Source: Spirogloea muscicola (Eukaryota > Streptophyta > Zygnematophyceae > Spirogloeales > Spirogloeaceae). From it: a stretch of DNA of 34,241 nucleotides. A program made the position numbers and the translations under genes. Shown in pieces: positions 1 through 9,873 of this stretch (positions within the stretch are counted from its first letter, which is position 1; every line of letters starts with the position of its first letter). The stretch lies in NCBI GenBank assembly GCA_009602725.1, contig WELB01000071.1, forward strand, positions 373,789 to 408,029, written 5' to 3'. Below the pieces are notes generated by a model. It was not told where the DNA came from. It saw only the letters and a list, made by a program, of their open reading frames with translations, and did not search any database.

Positions 1-240
1 GAAAATTTCGTGTATTTGAAACAAACATAGGCCAATGGCCAAGTACAAAGGCAAGCAAGCACATCTAAATATCTACATAACCTACAGCAGGTTGACCCGC
101 TCAAAATCCACGGGTCAAAACATAAAGGTCGCTAACCGATGCATGAATACTAGATGTCAGGTACGAAAAAAAGAAAAGATCGTGTATTAGAAAGAAATGT
201 AGGCCAAATGGCCAGGTACAAAGGCAAGCACATCTTAGCA
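1..240 (+). repeat. Dispersed repeat R1, two neighbouring copies
   Basis: Two related copies lie in the same orientation, at about 1-165 and 178-238. Both hold a CGTGTATT start, then AGGCCAATGGCC or a close variant, then GTACAAAGGCAAGC. The same block recurs at about 8815-8960 and 12276-12350, always on the plus strand. The first copy also shares a downstream part with the 8815 copy (a TGACC-rich stretch ending in AGGTCGCTA). I see no coding capacity. It may be a short non-autonomous mobile element or the end of a longer one. Confidence 0.7.
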
Positions 241-826
241 GTAAAGGTCCCTGGTCACTTGGTAAAGGTTGTTAGAGAAGATTAGTGAAGAGCAATGAAA
301 CGCGCAAATCAAGGAAGAAAGGGCCGAGCATCGGGCGCCCGACGACGGCGCGGGCCGGGAGCCCGGACCGTTGGGCAGCCGGCCGAAAGCGACAACGCGC
401 GCGGAAGTGGCGGCGAGGCCCGTTGGGCGGGAACCCCCCCCCCACCCCCCTGCTCCCAGTCTTCCCCCCACATTCCACTGGAAGTCCCCGCCCCGCCCCC
501 CCACCTTCCTCAGCCGTCACTCCGGCATTGCCTCGGCCCCCCTCATTGCCTCGCTTCCCCTCGCTCCATCCACCAGCTCGGACGCCAGCGCGCCTGGCCT
601 GGCCTGCCCCACTGAGCCCCCACGAGGCCAGCTTGCCGCAGCCGCCGCCCGCCGCTCGCAGCTCTTCCCCGCTCGCCAGCTGCGGCCTCCCTCCCCAGCG
701 CGCCAGCTGCGGCCTCACTCTCAGCCCGTCTCGCTCTTCCCTTCCCCCTTCCTTCCAGTGACCTGCTCCTCGCCCACCTCGGCTTTCCGGATCGCCCACC
801 TGCAACTGGACGACGCCTTGACCGCG
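241..826. other. GC-rich region upstream of the 827 gene
   Basis: This stretch is GC-rich, with long C runs (about 433-447 and 495-503) and many CCG and CCC runs. Several long open frames overlap here on both strands, but they are Pro, Arg, Gly and Ala rich, which is what GC-rich noncoding DNA gives. It probably holds the promoter and 5' untranslated region of the gene starting at 827. I see no clear promoter motif. Confidence 0.4.
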
Positions 827-1598
827 ATGGCCGCCCACGAGACCCAGCCCCTGCTGCCCACCAAGGCGGCCGTGCCGACCCACGCCGCTGGCAAGAAGCT
901 GCAATCGTCGTCGCAAGCGGCGGCGCCTGGATGCCACTTGCAGGACCAAGTGATGCTTCGGGTGCTGTTGCTGCTGGAGGTGGCCCTCGTCGCGGCCATC
1001 CTGGCGATGGCCGCTGCACTCCTGGTGCTCTATGCCACGCACGTCGGGCGCGGCGCTGGCACGGACCCGGCAATGCTGGCGAAGGTGCTGCAGGAGGACT
1101 GCCACCACCGCCAACCGCACGTGCCGGACTCGACGGACCTCCTTTGCGCGCTCGCCAAGGCCAAGGAGACCCGCGAGGCCTTCATGGCAGGTGAGCCTGC
1201 TGGTGCACCAGTGGCTTATTGCAGCCAGTGATTGCAGCCCTCCTGTCTCCCCCCCCCGTGATGCATGCTGTTTGCTCAAAGAAGCAGCAGAATGTCGAGC
1301 TACCCGTTCTGCTCATGACGTACCAGCATTGCGGCATTGTGCAGGATATTTCCGAGGCCGCCCAGCGCATGGCAGCACCCACAGACCATCTTCGGCTCCG
1401 TGGCCAAAAGCTGAGGTGTCTTATCGAACCCCTCATTGGCTGGTTGCTTTCGCTTAGCAGCACCCACTTGCAGGAAGTGCTGGCGGTGGACAATGTGAGT
1501 GATGTCCAGTAAGCGGGCAGCAGCTCAGACCAGATTGTTTTTGCATGACTGCGCAGGAAGCAAGGACCACAGAGACAACCCTGGGACAAGTGCCATGA
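827..1598 (+). CDS. Possible single-pass membrane protein, function unknown
   Basis: I do not recognise this family. The ATG at 827 sits in a good context (ACCGCGATGG). My best model has exons 827-1190, 1238-1494 and 1557-1598, all with GT-AG introns and a continuous frame, giving about 220 residues. Residues 5-10 read E-T-Q-P-L-L, which fits an acidic dileucine sorting signal (E/DxxxLL). Residues around 45-75 are a strongly hydrophobic Leu/Val/Ala stretch, best read as one transmembrane helix, followed by a soluble Cys-containing part. Exon 1 is the best supported part. The first intron is only 47 bases in this model, and other acceptors near 1282-1291 would change the frame, so the C-terminal half is uncertain. 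The gene runs towards the RAD5-like gene, with about 335 bases between the two stops. Confidence 0.4.
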
Positions 1599-1933
1599 GC
1601 GTCCTTGATTGTTGTGGCTTGCCTACTTAGCAAGACAAGACCACCTGCCACAGACTGCAATTCGTGTAAAAGTTCAGTATGCCAAGCCTGGCATACTGAT
1701 CTGCAAACGCTCAATATATTCGTTAGACGGTTTTTTGAGGCAATCCACTGCACCAATTGGTGCAGGGCATGGACGCCGAACACCATGCTGCCATAGAACA
1801 TGGAAGAACAGCCTTCAATGGTTGATCATGCTAGACCCTAGAGATGAATTGTTGAGGAGAATGTCCTCCTCCTCATGCAGTCCAAATATAGCCTTTGTTA
1901 GGAAGCACTGAGTCACAGTGAACTTGGGGACTA
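1599..1933. other. Short region between convergent genes
   Basis: These 335 bases separate the likely stop of the membrane-protein gene (plus strand) from the stop of the RAD5-like gene (minus strand). They probably hold the two 3' untranslated regions. I see no repeat, RNA gene or convincing exon. Confidence 0.4.
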
Positions 1934-4900
1934 CTACCGGAACAGCATCTTGAGTTCCTCAATACGGGCAGAGCGCACTTCCTGATCTGTCAACGCTCCG
2001 TTCACTAACTGCTGCTTTCTTTTCTGCACCATCTGCATTCGCTCCTCAACGGTTCCCTAAGAGCAGGAAAGTAACCAGGCACTATGAGTCACAACCAAGA
2101 AACACCTTATTGCGTATAGCTAGCTTACCCTGTTATAGATGCCCTCAAAGTGAGCAGTGAGGACCTCGACAACCATCTTGCTAGATGACATTATCAGCGG
2201 GAGCACAAGAGTTCATAGGGAAGGACACCTTGATGATGAAGCGAGTCACAGAGACGGGTCTTGTTTGGCCAATTCGATGAATTCGCATGATGGCCTGCTC
2301 CTCTACTGCAGGGTTCCACCATGGGTCCTGGAGTGTATGACAAATGTGTGATGAAAAGTCAGCTCATCCGAGACAGATCTGCCAACAAGTAATGAATGAT
2401 AATTTGGTCATGTGATAGAAAAGATGGCTTTGCTAATGAGCACACCATGAATTGTTCAAGTGGTTGAGTTGGTGCAATGCAGATTGCATGTCATCATTAG
2501 TCCACCGTGCAATCAAGACAAGAGACATACCAGCAGGAATGCATTTGATGCTGCAGTCAGATTGATGCCTACCCCACCAGCCTTGAGCGATATCAGCATC
2601 ACCTGGAAACCTCAGTACACCAATGAGTATCCAACACAAGGTGCTCTTACATTATTAGCCTTGACAGAATTAGCAGGATGTCTGTGTCCATCAAGCCGAC
2701 AACTCAGCAAATCAAGGCAAGCACTGACCTGTATGCAACTATTAGTGCTAAACTCCTTAATAGCCTTTTCTCGCTGTTGCTGACTTAGACTGCCATCTAA
2801 TCGGACAAAGCTGTAATTGTTCCTGAAACAAGGGCGATTCATGGCTTCAGAAAGAGCTTGTGGAGCTTGTACACAGACTACTACTGCTGTCAAAGCTCAG
2901 TGGCAATCTTAGCACTGCTACTTTGTCCTTAAGCTTGAAGATGTATATGTACTTGAGAATTAAGTAGCATCCAATCCCAGATACATACTATCATGATATG
3001 CTTCCCTCGTGCTTTCGAAATTGTCAAAAGCTGTCCACTACTTTGATTGGACTCCCTGACTTCTCGGGTAGTCTATGTTGTGATGGGAAAGGCTGTTCTC
3101 TCACCTTTTTAGAGGAATCTGTAGTAGATCTAAGAAGGCAGTCCACTGTGAGAAGACTATGCTTTTCTCCCCAGAAGCTCGAAGTGAGTCCAGAGCTGCC
3201 ATGAGCGCGTTGACCTTGGCAGAAGGAGTCCAACTGGCCTCGACATCTACCTGGAACCGGCTCTCTGAGGGAGCCGTAATGAGGTCCGCCTTGCCAACGT
3301 GGAGCCTGGAGCAGCCACCGACAGCTGATGTCAGGCAAAGCAAACAAGACCTCCTACTTCATGAATGAGAGTGTTGTAAAGATTGAAGTTACAGTAACAA
3401 GAAGCGAGTGTACCTGCACACAGGGCAGATCCCCCCACTTGTGTTGCTGAAGGAGCTCAGCAGGCACTCCCGGCAGAAGCAATGAGCACAGGGTGTGAAG
3501 ACAGCATCCTCGAACGGATCGAGGCAGATGGGGCACTCTGTGCTTTGGCCTTTTCTCAGCTCCTCAACCACACCCTGTACAAACTTCTTGGACGGCCCGT
3601 CTGCGCCTCCATTCTTAAGGAACTTCCTGCCCAGCTTGTTGAGGTCCGCGAAATCTGCAGTGTCCCCGCGGCTGCAGGTACCACAGTGTGACTACTTGGG
3701 GGGACACAGCCTCATGTATGCATTCAAGGACTGAAGCAACAGACAAACAATCGTGCAGATTACCGTGCACAGTAACGTCTATACATACATTCATCGAACA
3801 GCCAAAAAAAGGCATTGCTGTCAATCTGACCTCAGAACAAGGAAAGGATGGTCACAACACTGCCGAAGTCGTAAAAGAAGTTCCAAAATAGAGGCATAGT
3901 TGTGTAAGACCTTGCCCTGCCTCACAAAATCGTCAAACTTGACCTGCACCCGCCAAGACAGACAAGAAAATTGGTGTGTCAACTGGGCTGTGATGACAGA
4001 AGTGCTCCTTGCTGCCACATCATGAGCACTTCCGAGCTTAGGGTCTTTCCAGTGCATCATGGCACGAATCTGCATCAACAGGGATGTCCTGCAACATGTC
4101 CTGCAATGCATCAACAGGGGGTTGAAGAACGGACCTTGGAACGCTTGTACAAGGCATCATAGAAGTCCCGCTCTGTCTCTGATAAGTCGCACTCCACAAC
4201 ACGGCAAGTGGCAGCTGGTAGTATCAAGATAGGTTTGCCGTCTGTATCTGTGCTCTCTTTTGTCCTCCTCAGCATTAAAGGCTTCAAAATCCCCTGTAGG
4301 AGCTTCAGGCTGCGTTGATCGCCATCTTCATATGGTTTCTGTATAAGCTTGTTCCACCTGGAAAAGCATGCAAACATCATCATCAATCAAGCTTGCACAG
4401 AAGGTCCACATAAGCCTTTGACAAATATATGTCCTGCTTTACATTCATGCTGAGTTACATTGGGTCATGGCAACATCCGTAGAATGAGGTCCCAAGCACA
4501 AGTGCCTGTTGAGACAAATGTTGCAGGCATTACCATCCCCAATTTGCCCAGGGCTCAACGCGCAGAAAGTGCAGGAGACTAAAGATGTCCTCCAGCTGGT
4601 TCTGCTTTCAAGGCAGGCGAGACAGCAGGTCAGCTTCCTGACTCCGGCTTCACGACAATGATGTTCTATTTTTTCAATCTACAGAAATCTACTTCTCATT
4701 ATAAGAAGGAAAAGATGAATGAAAAATAGAAAAGAAAGACCTGGATGGGCGTCCCTGTGAGGCACCATCGGTGGTCAGCATTCAGGTGGTAGACAGCTTT
4801 TGCAGTCTGCGAGCGGAATGCCTTGATCGTGTGCGCCTCATCTAGAACCACTCTGTGCCAATGGACTGAATGAACAGGCCCATCATCAAGAAAGTTCTGC

Positions 4901-7900
4901 ACATAGCAATCATCTAATGTCAGGAAGACCCCTCCATAAAGCTATAGACATCCATGTGATCACTGTACATGCACAGAGCATGGCAACACTGAATGGCAGG
5001 GTGTACCTCATTGTTGCACTCAGATGCCAAGACACCATAGGACGTGAGAACAACATCATGCTCTAGAAGTTGCCAGCGCTCCTTGGCCCTGTCTGTCCCG
5101 TAGTACGTATACACTCTCCAGGTGCCCGCTTTCACATGAGTCTCAGACTCAGCCTGCCAGGCTGAAACGTGTGAGCTGGACGGTATAGTAGCCAATGTAC
5201 TGAAGACAAGATCCACATGCAGCTACTAAAAGTGCTGCACACGATGGCGCGATCAGTCACAGATGATCATCAGTTGCTGACAAACACAAACATCACTGCA
5301 CTGGCTAACAACATTCCTAAATCTCTACTACCAGTGGGACACTAGAAACTTCTCATTACCTTCCACTGACTCAGTAAGGTCATTGGGCACACAACCAGCG
5401 TCCCTCCTCCGCGCGCATCTCTTTTGCGGCTCTTGCGAGTTCTTCCTTCCACCTCGCCATCAGACTCTCCCTTGGCATGCGCTGTCCCAGATTCGACTCT
5501 GCTTTGCTCACTCAAGGCTGCTGTGTCTGCCTTCAGGTTCCCTCCTCTACCTCTGTTGGCCACAAGGAGAGACAGTGTCATCACGGTCTTCCCCAGGCCC
5601 ATTGCGTCTCCCAAAATCTGCACCAATGGCACAAAGTTTGATTGGTATGTCTTCATCAGCTTTCGTGGTACTGCATTGTCAAATGTAAATGCATGACACA
5701 CCCCAAGGCACAATCTGCACGTTTCAGCAAGCAATAAGGTGCACATGTTCTCCTAGTCAAGCTGATCGTCTCACGTAAATTTGGGCCACTGTGTGAGCAT
5801 GACGACAGTCAAGCATGACAAATGGGGCATAGCATAGCACATGTAGCACAATGCATAGAAAAAGTCGTGAGCATCTGAGTCTTCAATCAAGCAACAACTG
5901 TGCATCACGTACTCCGCCTCTTGCTCTTTGTAGCGAGCTTGGGAAGTCCAGGCTTGCCTCTCCAGAGAAGACATTGTGGTAGAAGGGAGTCCGTCTCCTG
6001 CATTCTCATGAATTTAAGCTAGTGATGAAGGTGATCACAAGACCAAATTAAGAAATTTCCAACCTTGATATAACTAGTGAACATAGTCCTATGATAGCCG
6101 TGTTCACCCTGCAAGCAAAAGAGGATCAAATTACGAGCACTCACTCATCTGCCAATTCATATGCTTCCCAGCAAGGGTGGAGGGACTGTGATGTGCTGTC
6201 TTCCAGAGCAGAGATCTCTTTATCCAACATCCAGTGAAGAGCTTGCTTCTGATATGGTCTCAGGTCGCACGTCATGGCATCTGGAGGATCCATTTCCTGC
6301 ATCCATTCGAGCCAGGCCACAAAAATAATTAACCACAAATACACCAAGAAAGCACACCACATTTCACAGCCTATATTGTAGCTACAATTGAGAGCTCTGT
6401 TTCTGCTTTGATGCTCTATTGCTTGATCGTGGAACTTTGTGCAACATGCATTACCAAGAGGCCGTGCTTACCGCAAGCTCATCCGCGGCAGTAGTACCCA
6501 CAAGCCTGTTGACCTCAGTATCAGAGAGCACTTTCCCGCCCTCTTCACCACCTTCATCTCCTCCACCAGCCACGGCAGCCAAACCTGCCATTGCAGGCTC
6601 GATCCTCACCCGTTTGGCAGCAGGGAGAATTGTGGTAGGTTGGGCAGCCTGTACAAGCAGACTTTCAGTCAAACAAGCCCTGCATAACAACTCACGAGGG
6701 GCAGCCTTTGCAGCTATGCTATGAGGCGTGGCTGCTAGTTGATGGATTAACCTCTGCAGATGCAGCAGGCGCTGTTTCAGAGCCCTGCAGGGCCCTCTTG
6801 CTCTTCTCAAAGTCTTCGGGCGTAAACTCCGCCTGCACGCTCCAGCAGAAGGAAATGAGACAGGCCCAAAGCACCTGCTATAGTGTCACAGGAAGAGGCT
6901 CCAAGAAGTAATATTTAAGTCCTGCTGTAATGTCGCAGGAAGTGGCTCCAAGATGAAATATTTGACAAGGCCCTGGATTTAGAGATAGCGAAAGCCTGAA
7001 CCTTCTGGCTGGGCTCCATGTGGAAGAATCGAAGCAGGAGCGACAGCGGGTGCCCAGTTGTGGTCTCGGAGAGGGCTGAGGCTGCGCTGGCTGACGCGCT
7101 CGCTGCTGGGCTTTTGAAAAGGACGCTGCTGACGTAAACCCTGAGCAGATACCAACCACTCACTCTCAATCAGCCCCTTGCACTGGAGGCATCCCAGCTG
7201 AATACGCGTGTCAGACCAACAGAATCAGGCAAGAAATTTGGCCCTGCTTGACCTATCCCAAACTGCTACATGCTACATGAGAATCACCAGCATCTGGTTT
7301 GTTGGTCTGGTAGTAATGACCTCATGTCCAAGTATACAGGGTCCATCATCTGCAAGTAGCTGGGAGTTGAGATACAGGTAGCCTCCACCCTGGCCTTGCC
7401 TGAGAGGACCAGAGGCACCAACGCCTTGCCCAGCTCGTTTGGAAGCCTGCCAATCTGTTAGGCACGGCAAAGTTGCTCATGCGATCAGCTATCACTAGTT
7501 CTGTACAACACTGTCACTCCGCTATAGGCAGTTGTGCTAACATCACCAAACTCAGTAGCAGAGCTAGGCAGGTCTCCTCACCTCCCCGCCAGCCACGGTG
7601 CCAAAGCGGACAATCTCCGAGCTACCGGCTGACAGCCGGCCCTTGGCGCCCCAGGGCTTCTTCCTGTCCACGCCGCCAGACTCCGCGATGCGCTTGGGGT
7701 ACGTGAACTGGACGACCTCGCCGACCTTGAGCTTCGGGCCCTTGGTCACGGAGCACGCCGCCACATGGGCTTGGCTGAACAGCCACCACTGGACGCCCCC
7801 GTGGTCGGCCTTCTCCCTCGCCAAACGACCAGACTTACTGGCCGCGCCGTTGGCTCTGGGCAAAGCGGAGTCACCACTCGCCATCGAGACGCTGGCTCGC

Positions 7901-8075
7901 CCGTTGCCCGTCTCCGGCCCGCCCGACTCCGACAGCGGATCCCTCTCTGCCGCATCCTGGCCTGCTTGTCGCTGAATGACCACCTGCTCCGCAGAAGGAG
8001 GCGGCGTCGGCGGGGCAGCCAACGCCTTTGGCGGCGCCGGCGGGCTGCCGGAGGCCCGTTGAGGTGGCAGCTGCT

Positions 8076-8106
<31 letters not shown>

Positions 8107-8265
8107 CGGCGTCGGTGGCGGAGGACGATCCAAGAGGAGGTTGATGGCGCGCGTGACGTCGTTGTTGGCCAGGTGCAGGTACCGGATAATGTCCATCTCG
8201 GAGAGGCCATCGCCGACGACGGCCTGCACGGCCACGACGGCGCTGCGGCGCACCGAGCCTCTCAT
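1934..8265 (-). CDS. RAD5: RAD5/HLTF-type SNF2 helicase and RING ubiquitin ligase
   Basis: This is a complete plant-type RAD5 gene of 1087 residues (the plant proteins are about 1030). In the family the protein works in error-free DNA damage tolerance: it remodels stalled forks and adds polyubiquitin to PCNA. Exons in transcription order: 8265-7582, 7454-7321, 7140-7002, 6832-6752, 6648-6472, 6296-6145, 5997-5913, 5617-5360, 5153-5007, 4896-4741, 4601-4534, 4357-4135, 3943-3831, 3671-3414, 3305-3105, 2822-2729, 2602-2531, 2327-2229, 2056-1934. All introns are GT-AG and the coding sum is 3264 bases. An N-terminal helical segment (residues 1-46, with the plant-RAD5 DMDIIR-like motif) is followed by a poly-Pro tract. 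The HIRAN domain starts near residue 160 (WW). Walker A is GLGKT at 491-495 and the Walker B box is DEAH at 638-641. A C3HC4 RING inserted between the helicase lobes has Cys/His at 852, 855, 867, 869, 872, 875, 888 and 891. Helicase motif VI is HRIGQT at 1031-1036. All catalytic motifs look intact. The start at 8265 matches the family N-terminus; a longer in-frame extension to 8559 has no family match. Confidence 0.95.
8077..8106. repeat. GGC trinucleotide repeat inside RAD5 exon 1
   Basis: A run of about ten GGC units lies in coding sequence and is read on the minus strand as a poly-proline tract. It sits in the linker between the N-terminal helical segment and the HIRAN domain, where length change should be tolerated. 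The tract is likely to vary in length between strains. Confidence 0.8.
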
Positions 8266-8662
8266 CTGCACCGCTGCCGCCGTCACCCCGAGCTGCGGGA
8301 GGAGCTGAACCGCCAGCGACGCCCCCCGACAAGGCGGCCCATGGCCGACGCGAGGCCCGTCACGCCAGCCTTGTGAGCAAGCGGAGCTCCCAAGCAGCCT
8401 CAAGGCGGCGGCGGCGGCGCGGCGGTGGCGCTCAGCTCGGGTGCGGAGGTTGTGGCGGTAAAAGGCGCGAAGCGAAAGCGTGCTCGCTCCGCAGCCAAGT
8501 TGCGCCAACCCATGAATCTCGCGTGCGCCTGACGGACCGCCGTAAGCGGCAGAGCCCACTCGCGCTAACTACCGTCTCGCGCCGTCTGAGCCCCGCGCTG
8601 GAAGGGCCACTTTCGCCACCAGTCAATCTGACCGCGCTCTTTTCCTTTTCACTTTCGTGTTA
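8266..8662. promoter_or_regulatory. GC-rich 5' flank of the RAD5-like gene
   Basis: This GC-rich stretch lies directly upstream of the RAD5 start on the minus strand. It has an open frame running into the gene, but that part does not resemble the family. It most likely holds the 5' untranslated region and promoter. No TATA box or other clear element is visible. Confidence 0.35.
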
Positions 8663-8762
8663 GCCTTGTTTAGTTTGCACTAGCCTCTGCTTTGAACAAT
8701 GTATTGGCTTGAATAAGCCTCCCTTTGAATTTCATGCGCACCGCGCGCCTTCTCTCTTTCGC
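8663..8762 (-). repeat. Dispersed repeat R2, minus-strand copy
   Basis: Read on the minus strand, this copy carries GAGAAGGCGCGCGGTGCGCATG, a variable GAAATGAAAGGGAGG part, CAAGCCAATACATTGTTCA and a tail. It matches 26358-26452 along nearly its whole length. Other copies or fragments lie near 9089-9113, 17480-17512, 21885-21962 and 26833-26992. There is no coding capacity. Confidence 0.75.
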
Positions 8763-8814
8763 TGCCGCTTGTCCCGCTGCCAGCCCGAGGGGCACTGACT
8801 GACAAGCAATGGAG

Positions 8815-8960
8815 TTTGTATGGGGTGATAGAGGGCCTGAGTGGCCAGGTACAAAGGCAAGCACACTGACATATCTATATCACCTGCCGTCAAGCTGACC
8901 TGCTCAGTGACCTCGAGTCAGCACGTAGAGAGGAGAGGTCGCTATATATGATGCCTGAAA
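8815..8960 (+). repeat. Dispersed repeat R1, third copy
   Basis: It contains GTGGCCAGGTACAAAGGCAAGC, then the CATATCTATATCACCTGC-type part and an AGGTCGCTATA end. These match the copy at 1-165 in order and orientation. The start is more diverged than in the other copies. Confidence 0.65.
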
Positions 8961-9088
8961 TCCGGATGGCAAATTGACAAGCCCTTGCGCCACCAGCGAA
9001 GGCTCGACCAGCTTTCTGGTGCCTTCTGGTGACTGACGACTGGTGCCGGGTAACCCAAGCGTGTATAGTGTGAGTTCCAGATTTTGCT

Positions 9089-9113
9089 CCCTTTCATTCT
9101 GTGCGCACCGCGC
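9089..9113 (-). repeat. R2 fragment cut by a transposon
   Basis: CTCCCTTTCATTCTGTGCGCACCGCGCCCC is an R2 head read backwards. It stops at the left edge of the inverted-repeat element at 9119. CTCTCGTTTC right of the element resembles what follows the same motif at 8751 (TCTCTCTTTC), so the element probably inserted into an R2 copy. Confidence 0.6.
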
Positions 9114-9118
9114 CCCTA

Positions 9119-9584
9119 CAGTCAAACCTTGTTATAGGCACCTCTCGATATAGGCACATTAGGGCAAAACCTTGATAGTGGCACCATTTTGCGGGAAGCA
9201 CTTTTTTCCCCCGGCAAATGTGACTCGATACAGGAACGTGCCTGTATGTACAGGCACAGTTTTTCGGGGCAGATTCCCCCACTAGAAGTGCCTATATGAA
9301 AACAAATCAACATGTCTCTCACATTCTCTACAGGGGTTAGGGTTGAGGTTTAGGGTTTAGGGTGTGGGGTTTAGGGTTGAGGTCTAGGGTTAGGGTCTAG
9401 TTTTTAAACCCCAACCCTAAACCTCAACCCAAAAAGCCATTTTCAATATAATTTGATATATTGCTGACTGTCACGGTAGAAGCACATTTGGGGGCAATAG
9501 TGCCTCTACAACGAACAAGCACACCTCGATATAGTCACATATTTTCGCCAAACCGGCCGACGTGCCTATAACAAGGTTTGACTG
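9119..9584. mobile_element. Tc1/mariner-type (pogo-like) MITE, 466 bases
   Basis: The ends are perfect inverted repeats of 23 bases beginning CAGTCAAACCTTGTTATAGG, at 9119-9141 and 9562-9584. A TA flanks each side (9117-9118 and 9585-9586), as expected for the TA target duplication of the Tc1/mariner group. A CAGT terminus is typical of pogo/Tigger members. Inside there is no transposase frame. A CGATATAG-CACAT sub-repeat occurs near 9146 and 9532 in the same orientation, and a telomere-like inverted pair lies at 9333-9430. It is a non-autonomous element that depends on a transposase encoded elsewhere. The superfamily call rests on the ends and the TA only. Confidence 0.85.
9333..9430. repeat. 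Telomere-like TTTAGGG tract in inverted pair
   Basis: The G-rich arm at about 9333-9400 has imperfect units of TTTAGGG, TTAGGG and TTGAGG. A short T/A spacer follows. The C-rich arm at about 9405-9430 carries the complementary CCCTAAA and CCTCAACCC units. The strand can fold into a hairpin and the G-rich arm could form a four-stranded structure. It lies wholly inside the inverted-repeat element. Confidence 0.85.
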
Positions 9585-9586
9585 TA

Positions 9587-9832
9587 CTCTCGTTTCAAAT
9601 GAGACGTCGCAGATTGTGGCTTCTGGCCCCTTGAGTCACCTCCTTTGGGCTGGCCTCTCACAGCCATCCCCTTGACTTCCATTGCCATCTCCTTCTAGGA
9701 CCTTGTTTGTGAGTCTTTCGTGGGCCGGCCTTTGCAGCCCTCTCCCCCTTTGGAGGATTCATCTTTGGAGGCTACTTCTCCTACTTCCCAGCCTACTGGA
9801 AGAGTTTGTCAATATCGCCACCACCCCCGCTT
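9587..9832 (-). repeat. Degenerate repeat R3 stretch (GGGCTGGC family)
   Basis: Two blocks with TTTGGGCTGGCC...CAGCC or TGGGCCGGCC...CAGCC cores, followed by CCCCTT-type ends, lie at about 9635-9690 and 9715-9775. They match in reverse the blocks at 16855-16955 and 26885-26945. No coding frame is supported. Confidence 0.5.
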
Positions 9833-9873
9833 CTAAACCCTAAACCCTCAACCCTAACCCAAAGACCCTAAAC
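9833..9873 (-). repeat. Second interstitial telomere-like tract
   Basis: Forty-one bases made almost only of CTAAACCC, CTCAACCC, CTAACCC and CCCTAAAC units, so TTTAGGG on the minus strand. It lies about 250 bases outside the inverted-repeat element. Confidence 0.85.

Noticed and set aside
272-1279. Long open frame on the minus strand opposite the membrane-protein gene
   Set aside because: Its product is Arg/Gly/Gln-rich low complexity, typical of GC-rich antisense DNA, and no domain or splice signal supports it.
2129-2176. Exon-like piece inside the last RAD5 intron (ATG to a strong GTAAGC donor)
   Set aside because: Direct joining of 2327-2229 to 2056-1934 gives the family sequence without a gap. 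Reading through the intron meets a stop, and family members have no insert here.
6064-6112. Possible extra RAD5 exon between 6145 and 5997
   Set aside because: It has an acceptor and a weak donor, but exon 6 joins 5997 directly in frame and the protein then aligns with plant RAD5 without an insert.
7765-8376. Arginine-rich plus-strand open frame over RAD5 exon 1
   Set aside because: It is the shadow of the GC-rich RAD5 coding sequence on the other strand.
8266-8559. In-frame N-terminal extension of RAD5
   Set aside because: The sequence has no family match and the ATG at 8265 gives the conserved plant-type N-terminus.
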